Source: Aphelocoma coerulescens
Lineage: Eukaryota > Chordata > Aves > Passeriformes > Corvidae
Direction: 5' to 3'
Length of the DNA stretch: 64,000 nucleotides
NCBI RefSeq assembly: GCF_041296385.1
Contig: NW_027184085.1
Span: forward strand, 2,610,501 to 2,674,500
The first letter of the stretch is position 1. Each line of letters begins with the position of its first letter. The notes below the pieces were generated by a model. That model made no database searches. It was not told where the DNA came from and saw only the letters and a program-made list of their open reading frames with translations. Below, piece after piece: positions 10,881-21,700 of this stretch. A program made the position numbers and the translations under genes.

Positions 10881-13504
10881 AAATAGGTTTTCTTATGGTT
10901 TTCTTAATTTATTTTTTTTTAGCCACAGCAACTAAGCGAACCGTTCAAATTGAAACACTGAAATGAACCAAGCTGAACAATAAACTAAAACATGCCTAGA
11001 GCAAGTTGAGCAATAAACAGGTTTTTAATTTTTTTTCCCCTTTCCATCTCGGTGGTGTCTGTCTCTGATAGATGATGTGACAAAGGAAGAATCCTCAATA
11101 AATTCTAAATTCTGAATACTAAATCAGTGAGCAAGAGCAAACATGTGAGATGCCATCCCAGCTCATAGTGGCTTTACTGCTGTGATACCACAATGCTACT
11201 GCCCTGTGAGGCTGGGATGGAGGTGCAGCTGGACAGACAGAAGGTGCATCGAATCCATCCATCCGCGTGTGATGGTTTTATCCAACCTACACCCAGCCCA
11301 AGTCCATAACCCAGGTGTGACTGAGGCTCTTCCCATTGTATCCTGGCTGGAGTCTCCAAGGGAAAATATTATTCATAGATTTTAAGGCCAGGAGGGGATA
11401 TTTTGCTCTGCTCTGACCTCTATTATAACACAGGCCAGGGAATTTCAGAGTGATTCCTGCAGGAAGAACAAAGGGGAGGGATCATCCACAGTGTTATTTC
11501 ATCTCATGAGAGACGTAAAAAGGCTGTGATTTCTACTAAGGGATGCCACAGAGAAGGAGGACCTGTGAGTCAGGTATTAAAGGAAAAGAAAGCCCTGAGC
11601 TGTAATTGTACCAAGGTTATCTATGTGAACTTAGTGCTGTATGTTCTTTCCCACCTTTCAGGGATCTGAGTGCTATAAAATGCTTGCCCTTGCACAAATT
11701 GTGTGGTTTGGGAGAAAATAAAAGTATTTTTTGCTAAAGCATTGTTGCAATCTTTGCCTCAGGAGGACCTAAAAGTGAAATAATCACACAAGGGGTATGA
11801 CACAGTGTAAAGGGAGATGCTGGCAGTCACACAGTATGCGTTCAGCCCTGGGACAGGCTTGTGCTCCAGATCGCAATTTGCAACCTGCTTTGGAGAGAAC
11901 TGAGGTGCATTTTCCTTCTGCAGCACCTTTCATCCTCTGGTTGTCCTGCCTGAGTCAGGAAGCAGCAGCTTTTCCTTTTTTGGATGTCACGCTGCTGCTC
12001 TGGGAGGAGCTATAGGTTCCTGCAGAAGACACTCTCTAATCTTCGGTGCAGAGTTCCAGCATAGGCTTGTTTCTCACTACAGCTCAGCCTACCTGCACCT
12101 GTTTGTCTCCTGTGTTGTTTCCCATGGAATTTGTTGATATCCAGAAGGTTTTATCTTCAATGAGGGAAACCCTTTGGTTTGACTGGAGAAACCCAGCAGC
12201 CTAGCTGAGGTCTCACTTTGAATTATTTTCATTCCACTGAACTTGCAGCTCAGCTTGAAGCTGACACAGCCAAATGTACATGAGCACAGCCCATGTTTGC
12301 AATTGAATCTATCAAGCTCTGCATGACACTGCTGAATAACCCAGGACGGACATGAGCTCAAACTTAATAATTCAGGCATTCAGCTTTCAACCCACACTTC
12401 GTCATGGTCCTGGTCTGATCAGGCCTGGGGTCTGGTTTAGCTCACAAAAAGTGGAGTTCTTTCAAACTCAGAGTCAGGTTTTTGTCTGAACTCAGTCTGT
12501 AGATCCAAATTAATCTTTACAATCTGTCCACATGGGTAAATCAGAATGACTTGCTGAAGCACCACCAGGGAGCCAGTGTAGAGACCTCAAGTTGGCTTGA
12601 CACGGTTTGTTGGAGGAAAATCTGTTTAGCCCAGACTGCAAGCTAATGGATGATTTACAAAACTCAGAGTGACAGGGAAGAATTTGGGCCTCTGTCCTTC
12701 AGGAATATTCCCATGGCTTGTACATAATGCCTTGGTGTGGTTAAAATGCATGAGCAGACAATGATAAACTCAAGCAGGCACTATTATAAAACGTGACAAA
12801 TAAGCCATGATGCCAAATGCAGATTACCTTTAGGTACTTTTGAACTATTGCTGCCATGAGTTCTGCTGCCAGGCTGTGTTCTGAGGATAACCCAGGTATT
12901 ATCAGATTTATCACCTTTTCCTCCTCACTCAATTTCTCACAGCCAAACACACCAGCAATTCACCAGTTCAGTGACCATTGCCAATATTTTTGGCCAATTC
13001 ATATATCTTCTGAGTAATTTTACCATGTCATTTTTATCATCTTTAGATAACAAATGCTACTACAGTACCTTTCTCACTTTACTTCACCCTCACCGTAAAG
13101 CTTTAAGGAAACTATCTCCTGGTCTGTGGAACACCTGTCGTGGAAGGACAAAGCAAATCCAGGTGTTGCTGGGAAAGCTGGGGTGCAGCAAAGTGGCCCA
13201 AAAGTCCTGCCTCATCTCACCTTCCTCTTGAGGTGTGACCTTGAAAATGTCTCTGAAAATTATATGTACAGGCTGTGAAATGAAGGGCAGGTCTCTTACC
13301 TGGCTAGAAGAAATGCCCTTTAACAAAATTGCCCTTTGCCAATGGTGTCCAGCAAGTGAAAACAAGGCTATGCTGGGTGCAGACGGGGAAACAGTCAATC
13401 AAATTAAAGAAGACAAACATAATTTGAAAAGGACAGTGTTTTCAGCCACTTCTGAAAAAGTGGCACTGCCATAAAAGCAGGTCTGTGGCAGTACCAGGAG
13501 CTGA
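10881..13504. other. Unique non-coding sequence
   Basis: This is 2.6 kb without a transposon or a recognisable gene. A weak repeat of a 16-bp motif (AAGCTGAACAATAAAC at 10970 and AAGTTGAGCAATAAAC at 11003) lies just after the poly(T). The rest shows nothing I can name. Confidence 0.4.
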
Positions 13505-13866
13505 ATCATAGATTTGGGTTGGAAAGGATATGAAAACTCATCTGTTCCACATCCTGCCACCGGCAGGGACACTTTCTACTGTCCCACGTTGCTCCAAGCC
13601 CCCTCCAGCCTGCCCTTGGACACTGCCAGGGATCCAGGGGCAGCCACAGCTGCTCTGGGCACCCTGTGCCAGGGCCTCCCCACTCTCACAGACAGCAATT
13701 CCTTCCCAATATCCCATCCATCCCTGCCCTCTGGCACTGGGAAGCCATTCCCTGTGTCCTGTCCCTGCATGCCTTGTCCCAAGTCCCTCTGCAGCTCTCC
13801 TGGAGCCCCTTTAGGCCCTGCCAGGGGCTCTGAGCTCTCCCTGGAGCCTTCTCTTCTCCAGTCTAA
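13505..13866 (-). mobile_element. CR1 LINE, 3' fragment (minus strand)
   Basis: On the plus strand it reads 'atcatagatttgggttgg', then 'tgctccaagccccctccag' and 'tgccagggcctccccact', the reverse of the CR1 3' end. The upstream part with 'ctggagccttctcttctcc' is preserved and then diverges. It contains frames of 118 and 153 codons that are repeat-derived. Confidence 0.95.
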
Positions 13867-16849
13867 GTCCATGTATTTTCCCTTCCGTCTCCTGCTCCCT
13901 CCAGCCGAGGGGTACTCAAAAGAAAACGCCACTCTTCATTTTCCTTTGGACAAGTGGGTGGTTCAGCAGAGCTGAGAGACTGGAAAGGAAAGATAATGGA
14001 GATTTTACAGCCACGGAGCTGATATAGCTGGAGATAAAGGCACTGCGAGTTCTGGTGTCACAAACTTTATTGCAAGGATGATGTATAAAAAAGAAGAAAC
14101 ACAACATGGTTTTCAGACAGATAGAACTTAAAAATCTGTTAGAGGATAACTAGGTGATTTTTAATTCACAGGTGGTGAAAAGGAAGACATTAATAAGAAA
14201 AAAGGCAAAAGAAAAAGGTATAAAAAGAGATGAATTGAATGCAATGGGCCTGCCTGGCAAAGGAAGATGGTGGGGTGCTTCTGGTTATTTTTAATTTATA
14301 TTGTAATAATGGTACATCACTGTCCATTAGGACAGTCCAAAGAACTGGAAGCAATGTGCCAGGCATAGGCTGTTCTCCACTTGCCCAAGGCTGGTGGAGA
14401 GATGTGGGAAACCACCTCTAATTCAGTACTGCCTCTGCCTGGTGAATGCACAGGTTCATCTGAGAAGATAAATAGTCAATAGCTATTTTCTATTCCTATT
14501 CCTTAAGCCTTCCAGAAATGCACATACCTCTATAATATTTCCCTTCAACTGCCTCTTTCAAGACATCTCAGACACCTGTGATAAGGAAAACTTATTCCAA
14601 CCCCTAACCTGTCCATTATTGCCTTCCCCAACATCCTTATCAGAGAAAAAACAATCAGATTGCCACCAAGGACAACCCATTCTCATTGACTCCTCTGGAG
14701 AAGTCTCATGGGCTTGAGACTTCTTTCATGTTTTATGCAGGATTATTGCACAGGATCCATTTATTTCTCCACCACAAGGATAAACAAAGATATAATTCTT
14801 TCTTCTCCGTTAAATTTATGGACTCATATTTATTGCTTTTGATTTGACAGGATTAGTCTCACACTCCACAAAATTTAAGGGATATCTGTTAAGTATAGAA
14901 ATTCTAACTATCAATACAGGAATTAAGCTGCTTAATAAAATTCCCATCCCCCCAGATGTCCATTCCCCAACACCACTGGTCTTTATGAGCTCCTTTATCC
15001 AGGATGAGTAGAGGTGCCAACCCTTTTCTCATTGTAAGGGAGAACAGAGAGATGACCTGTGCCAAGCCAGAAAGGAAAAAAAAAATGTTGAAGGGAGAGA
15101 AGTAATATTCAGACAAGGTAATTCCCCATGATTGGCAAAAGCAAAGTCAACATTCATTTTAGAGATGGACAAGGATATTTTTCTTTTTTTCAGTAGTGAC
15201 AAGGAAGTCTAAGGGTAGGAGGTAAGTAGTGAAAGGCTAGAATTCATCTCAGCCTTACCAGATGAAATGAAGCTCTTACCAGAGACATCTGAACAAGGAG
15301 TTATTTATCCCCAGTTCTTCCACTGGAGTTGGCACTTCTCAAGCTAAATCAAACCCCCTGTCAAAGGTGAATCTCTTTATTCCTTGCTCTGGCAACTGCG
15401 TGTTCAAAGTTAGGTAGGCATTCAAAGATACTAGCAGAGATGTAGGAACAGATCCATGTCAATTGGAAATTCCTCCCATCTTGGAAATTCCTCCCGTCAC
15501 GAAACAGAGCAAAAGAAAAGAGTTGAAGCTGAGAAGAAATACTGACCTGAAAAACTTCTGAATTCGTTGATCAGGGGCTTAATGTAGCTCTAAATAATTT
15601 TTTCCTCTCCCTACAGTATCAAAGGAACATTTTTCCTGCTGCTAATGACATGAGAGGTCACTGTTGTTGGTCATTAATAGTGACACCAATAATAATAATA
15701 AAAAATACAGAAGGTACAGAACTTTCATCAGATGTGCATTCTTTGTCTGCTCCACTAATAATCCTTTCCTATATCCAAAAGTATCACTTTGCCTCCCTTC
15801 CAAAGATGATGAATCACACAAACACTGCCCACAGACATTACCCGGTGATCAGTTAACTGGAAACAGCAATGCATCTCCTAGTTTAGGAGAACCAGGAAAG
15901 CTGTGATCAATAATAAGAGCCATCCTAGACTGGGCTCTGTCTCCAGTCAAGGACAGGGTGCAGTTGAAACGCAAGTGAAACTGGGCAGTCATCAAGACAG
16001 GTGAAATATAATTACCTAGGCAAAGATCCCAGATGCAAATGCTCCTGCATAATGCTGACTTTTCTGAAATCTGAAGGGTCTTTTAGATATCTAGTATAAA
16101 AACCATCCTGCCTTTCCATGTCAGCCATTCAAACGGATCTGGTTTGAAATTACATTCTTGATTCAAATATTCTTTTCAAGGAAGAAAGCCAGACTTTTTT
16201 TTTTTTAAAGTCATCAGGAAGGCAGAAATCTTCTTTTCCCCCTGATGATTATTATCCATGGTTAATTATCCTCACTGAGATAAATGTGTGTTTTGTTTCC
16301 AATTTGATATCTTACAGCTTTAGACTCCAGCCCTCAGCTCTTGTTACGTCTTTTCCCTCTAGACCAAGGAGTCCTTTGGTACCCACTGAAGGATCCAGGA
16401 AGAAAATACACTCTCTCATCAATTCTCCTCTATATCTTTCTGATAAGCTGAATAGATCACGCACCTTCAGCTGCTCGCTATGGGACAGCTTTTACCCTTC
16501 CATTACTCTAAGCTCACATTCTTTAATAACAGTGCCCTGAGGTCTTTAACCACTGTAAACAAGGTCACACAGCGTAAGGACAGAGCTACGAGGGGGCAAA
16601 GCAGCTTATTAAAGGTGAAAAAACACCACAGCAACAGTTTGCCCTCTGGAGCTTCAGCTCTAGCTGTAGAGGAATACACTGGAAGTTGCTAAATGCGGAA
16701 TACAATGAAGCTTGGGCTGTGATTAGAGGCTGGAAGGCAGCAGTCAAAGGATGTTCACTTCATCCTCAGCATCTTCCCCAGGCCCCATGGGAGAGCATTG
16801 CTGAATAAAGACTAAAATAGACCTTTCATTGGAAGCCAGACCTCCAGTG
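13867..16849. other. Unique non-coding sequence, 3 kb
   Basis: No gene is recognised. There is one perfectly phased 18-bp near-duplication at 15463-15498, listed separately. Around 15690-15705 there is a short (AAT)n run. The AT-rich remainder contains no recognisable transposon. Confidence 0.4.
15463..15498 (+). repeat. 18-bp tandem duplication, 2 copies
   Basis: TTGGAAATTCCTCCCATC (15463-15480) is followed immediately by TTGGAAATTCCTCCCGTC (15481-15498). The copies differ at one base. The unit contains GGAAATTCC, a palindromic NF-kB-like core, so the duplication doubles that site. Occupancy is not implied. Confidence 0.9.
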
Positions 16850-17336
16850 CTGGGGACAGCTCTGGGCCCCTCAGGACAAGAGAGACATTGAGGGGCTGGA
16901 GCGTGTCCAGGGCAGGGAACGGAGCTGGGAAGGGGCTGGAGCCCCAGGAGAGGCTGAGGGAGCTGGGAAAGGGGCTCAGGCTGGAGCAAAGGAGGCTCAG
17001 GGGGGACCTTGTGGCTCTGCACAAGTCCCTGACAGGAGGGGGCAGCCGGGGGGGTCGGGCTCTGCTCCCAGGGAACAGGGACAGGAGGAGAGGAAATATC
17101 TTCCAGTTGCACCAGGGGAGGTTTAAGCTGAATATTAGGGAATATTCCTCCATGGAAAGGGCTGTCCAACCCTGTCCCAGCTGCCCAGGGCATTGATGGT
17201 GTCCCCATCCCTGGAGGGATTTAAAAGCTGTGTGGATGTGGCACGTGGGGACATGGGTCAGTGGTGGTCTTGGCAATGCTGGGGAAATTGTTGGACTGGA
17301 TGGCATTAGAGGACTTTTCCAATCTCAGCAATTCCT
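16850..17336 (+). mobile_element. CR1 LINE, 3' fragment, relatively long
   Basis: The copy starts upstream of 'gacattgaggggctggag' and runs through 'ctggagccccaggagagg', 'gtggctctgcacaagtccc' and 'ggcagccgggggggtcgg'. It then continues to 'ttaaaagctgtgtggatgt' and 'ccaatctcagcaattcc'. At nearly 490 bp, it includes sequence missing from most other copies here. The element is GC-rich. Frames of 154 and 164 codons on the minus strand are read from it and are not genes. Confidence 0.96.
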
Positions 17337-18653
17337 TAACATTTTCACATCATGCCAGAGCACTCATCACACTCAGGCTTGCACCTTTGCTGAGCTGCCA
17401 CTCCCCTGCTCTAATCCTAATAACAAATACATCTGCACGTTGCCACCAGCATGAGCCACCCACACTCATTTAAGAGGTTGAGAGCTCATTGTTGTCACAG
17501 TTGGGTTCTTTAGTTACTCTGAGTCCAGCTGGAAAACGTCTATAAATACAGACCAGACCCTGCTGGTGTGTTGAGAGAGCAGCACAAGGTGTTAATGTTG
17601 TTAATAATTGAGTGCCAATAACTGATGTGCGAGAAGCTGATACTGCCAAACTTTGATCCCATCCACAAGTTAATGCTAGCAATGCTGCAAAATGCAGAGC
17701 AAAGGAACAAGGCTGTAGTTTATGTTAAATCAGCTCAAACTGGCATCAGATGACTTGAATTAGTACACAGAGAGCGTATGAAACATATTCATTTTGTTAA
17801 TAGAAATGCCTAGTTATATTAGCCCCTTTTTTGCTTATTATTCATAATATTTTTCTGTAATACAGAAAATCAGTTTTTATTTTTAAAATGCAATCAAATT
17901 ATATTTCCTATTAAAACTTTAATATCAAAACAAATTAACCAATGCTGCAGATTACACATTGGTAATGTAGCTCTGACAATAATTCATGCTCCTCTCGATT
18001 CTGTTATGAACTATCACACTGCTGAAGTGCAGCAGTTCATAACATATTCTTAAGGGGAAGTGATTTTTTTTTTTTTAAGGAAAAAGTGAATTAGACAGGA
18101 TGCCTCAATAATAACAGGAAGTGGCTGGGCCAAGCATTCAGATAAAAGTATCCTCAGGTGAGGTGAAAACAAGGCCAAGTCTTTTCTTCCTCCACTAACC
18201 TGCTTTTACCAGATGCAAAGACCATCATTTCAGAGCACACATCACAAGACTGACGGGATCACTGCAAGACACTGCAAATCCCTGCTGCACAGCAGTGTCA
18301 ACTACTCCAGGAGCAGTACCTGAAGCAGGTCAGGAGAGGAAAATCTTCTTAAACAGGGTTGTCAAGGAAAACACACTTGAGTGTGCTTTTGTGTAGGTGG
18401 CCTGGTGAAGCAATGCTTTTCCAGACACGAGAATAGTGCCCAAAGGTGGAGTAAATGGCATCCTAAAACTTTCAAGGTTACTAAGCATGATCTATCCATG
18501 ACAGCTGCATCTTCTTCTTCCCTTTTGGAGGCAATTTCTAGCTCACAGCTGGACAGACTTCCTGAAATAATCCACCCCAGTCTCAGGAGATGCAGGTCAG
18601 CTCTGATCCAGAAGATGTTAAGAAAAATTCATCTCAATTTTGAGTGAGTGCAT
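17337..18653. other. Unique AT-rich block, conserved-element-like
   Basis: There is no gene. The part at 17690-18110 is strongly AT-rich, with many ATTA/TAAT cores, and lacks transposons. It contains the inverted repeat at 18002-18044, which is listed separately. Regulatory function is inferred from composition only. Confidence 0.35.
18002..18044. repeat. Inverted repeat, 11-bp perfect arms
   Basis: TGTTATGAACT (18002-18012) and AGTTCATAACA (18034-18044) are exact reverse complements separated by 21 nt. The spacer can add an alternative inner stem (ACTGCT with AGCAGT). The total fold is about 43 nt, shorter than a usual animal pre-miRNA. Confidence 0.85.
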
Positions 18654-18654
18654 G

Positions 18655-18785
18655 TCATAGAATCCTAGAAAGATTTGGGTTGAAAAGGACCTTAAACCTC
18701 ATCTTATTCCACCCCTGCAGTGGGCAGGGGCACCTTCCACTGTCCCAGGTTGCTCCAAGCCCCATCCCACCTGGCCTTGAAGAGG
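18655..18785 (-). mobile_element. CR1 LINE, short 3' fragment (minus strand)
   Basis: The sequence 'catagaatcctagaaagat' followed by 'ttgggttgaaaaggacctt', 'gggcaggggcaccttccac' and 'tgctccaagccccatccca' is the reverse of a CR1 3' end. It stops abruptly after 'cctggccttga', so only about 130 bp were inserted or survive. Confidence 0.93.
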
Positions 18786-21700
18786 TCACTGTGTTCAACC
18801 ACACCTCAGGTACCTGACATGGCTCCCACACCACCAAGTGGGCTCAGATGGAGGTAGAAGCATCACTTAAAATAAAAATAAACTAAAATAAAACAAAAGC
18901 AGCAAGAGATACAATAATTCTTAGAATAAAAAATTCCAAGCCAAGAGAGGGCACCCCAAAGGCAAACTGAGCAACCTGCTTCCCTCAGTGAAAACGAGAA
19001 CAGGCAAGATTCTTTATGATGCACCCAAGAGGAGACTAAATTCACAAATAGGATGTTGCAACCACAAGAAAAAAAATAAAGTGTTTTTCGGGCTGTCAGT
19101 GAGCAATGTGATCAATGCAGTTGTCTGCCACATGAGTCCTGCATTGAGCAGAAGGGTAAAAGTTAGGATGGGGGTGGGAAATCCCAAGGGATGGAAGGTC
19201 CAGTGTCTGAAATTTGGTTCCTTTCCTCAAGTATATTCCCTCTGGCCAAGAGTTAGGGCTTTACAGCCCTGCTCTGCCAGCAGGCTCTGCTGACCTGCAG
19301 AGAAAATAAAAAATCCTCAGCTCTTTCTCTGCTCCAAAGAGGTGGCCTGCATCTCCAACCTGATCCATACATGCTGTTAGTTACCAGTTGATGATTGTGA
19401 TGCTAATTAAAACATACTAAGAGACACACTATAAACATGCGCAGCACATGAAGGAAATTAGCCAAGTGAGCTTGTCTCTCTTATTGTGCTTTTATTATGA
19501 TGCTCCTTGGATGATGTTTTTAAATGAATTTTGAATAGTTTTCTTAATTTGTTTTATTTTGCTTCATGGTAACAAAACTGCTGGAGCCCCACAGGAATGA
19601 TTCAGAGAAGTGCAATATTATTGGAACATGTCTCCTGCTTTTCTTACTGCTTACTTATAATTAAGCTTTATTGAGGTGTAAAATGAATAACAATTAAAAA
19701 AAAATGTTTATTGGTCCAGGTGCAAATTCACAGATACTCCTGAAAACTTCCTTTTCCATGACCTCAAGGAAGCATTTCTGCTTTCTATCAGCTCCCATCA
19801 GCTTCTGCTAAGACACTAAGTCTTAGTGTCTTAGCAGAAGACACTACTCCTGCTCTGCCTTGTGCCCCAGCAGAACATCTCTTCAGAGCCACTTGCCATT
19901 GCTCACTGCACACAGATAAGTGGAGAGAATATTGCTGGGATTCTGCTTTGAAGTCAGCACAAATCTCAGCTGCAGTGGCTGCCTGTAGCACAAAGGTCCT
20001 GGTATCCAGCCTCACCTTTCTTTGCCCTTGGAAATCACGAATCAAGACCCTGCTGTGAAAAGCAACTACCATAGACATAATTGTAATTAGACAGCAAGAC
20101 ATAATGACGAGGAAAACAATGGGGAAAGAGGAGAAAAGGCTGCTCAAAGAGATAAAGTTCTCATAGATCCTCCTTCAGCCTGGTTTTAGATGTTAGTGGA
20201 ACCAATTGTGGTCATGCCTCCAACACCACCTTTATCTCACCACTGGTCTAGGCTCTGATTGCCCACTCTTGGCTTTTGGTGGTCTTCTGACTGGAAAATA
20301 TTTGGCTACATCATTTGCAGAGATAGCTGGTTTTGTTATTCTTTTTGGGGGTTTTTTGTTTGGTTGGTTTTTTTGTTGTTTTTTTCTTTAAAGGAACCTT
20401 TTCTTGGCAGGCAAAGAAAGCGTGTCTGCACATTCAAATGGGTTTTCCAACCTGTAGCATAGTTCAAAGCCAAATCCCACAGTGGTCAGAAGTCCTTCTG
20501 CTCAATCTGGGATTTTAGCACTTACAGCATCCATTTTAGCACCATGCTGCTCCCCCAGAATGCAGCACTAATGGATTACTGTGCATTACGTCCCTCATTA
20601 CTGCTTAAATATTTATCAGAACATTATGTGTTTAGTGGCTGGGGGAAAAGAGACTATCCTGCTTTTTGCCATACAAAAGGGTTAATTACAAACTGGATAA
20701 ATCTCCATGACTTAAAAATTGATAAAACAGATAGAGAGATTAACAGGACAATGTGTTATTTACAGCTAAATAAACATTCAGCTGCATAATCCCAGTCTGG
20801 GATTTCCCCATAGGAAAAACAACTAAAGTCAGTATTTTATATCAATGGTCTACATTTCACAGCAGTGAAAAACAGAGAAGGCTGGTTTACATTGTCTGAA
20901 AACAAAAAAGTTGCTCATCCAAGGCAGCTTCCTACCCTGGGGCTGGTGTTCTTGGAAATATTTGGAGGAGTTTGTTAGGAGTAGATTTGCTCTGGCCTCG
21001 ACCTGAGCGTGCTCAAGGCAGTCATATTTCCACCTTGCCCTGCTATCTGTGTGCCTCTCTCCATCTTTTTCAACACTGAATCCTGAATTTTAAATTTTTC
21101 TTTTTCAGTCTACACTTCTCTAAAAACCAAACTCACAAGGTATTTCCATGGGTGTCTGTCATACCTATATATCAAGCGCTGCTGGAGACAAGCATAGGTA
21201 CCTGCTCCAGAAGAAAAAGTCAGAAAACAGTGTTTAGCATGAAACAAAACAGTCTCTGTTTGCACTTCAGAAGGAATTAATTCCCTGGTTCTAACCCAGA
21301 GCCTACCATCATCACTTTCATGACTGCAGAGGTCCACATGTTACACCCATGTAACACACACGTCACCATAATGATGGGTTTATTTACAATTAAAAACCTT
21401 ACTTAAGTTTGGGTTCTTCGGCAGACAAAAGACACCAGAAAAACCAGTTGTTTGTGGAATTCAGCCAATGTTTGTCTCATAAAATAAGTTCTTAAGGTAA
21501 CTTATACTGGCACTGTGAAATATTGTTCATTATAACGGAGCAGCTGAGATAATGTTGTTTTCTAATTTCCCTTTCTCAGTCAGAAATTAAATAAAAAGTC
21601 ATGTCTAAATTACAATACTGGATTGAACGCAGACAAGGACCCCATGCGGGGAGCTTATGATATATCCTTCCCACGTTTTATAGCCATTAAAAAAGATTAT

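Noticed and set aside
10437..10886. 149-codon plus-strand frame
   Set aside because: No recognisable domain. It ends in a run of phenylalanines from the poly(T) tract, with no splice or promoter context.
10800..10990. Minus-strand retrocopy ending in the 20-nt A/T tract
   Set aside because: Neighbouring sequence is generally A/T-rich, the signal-like hexamer is not well placed, and no transcript-like body is recognisable.
13514..13975. 153-codon plus-strand frame
   Set aside because: Mostly antisense CR1 sequence.
16744..17306. Minus-strand frames of 154 and 164 codons
   Set aside because: They lie within a CR1 copy, antisense to it. The same protein text recurs at 5.7-6.1 kb, another CR1, which shows it is repeat-derived.
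18002..18044. microRNA precursor
   Set aside because: The fold is only about 43 nt with 11-bp arms, too short for a typical pre-miRNA, and pairing does not extend outward.
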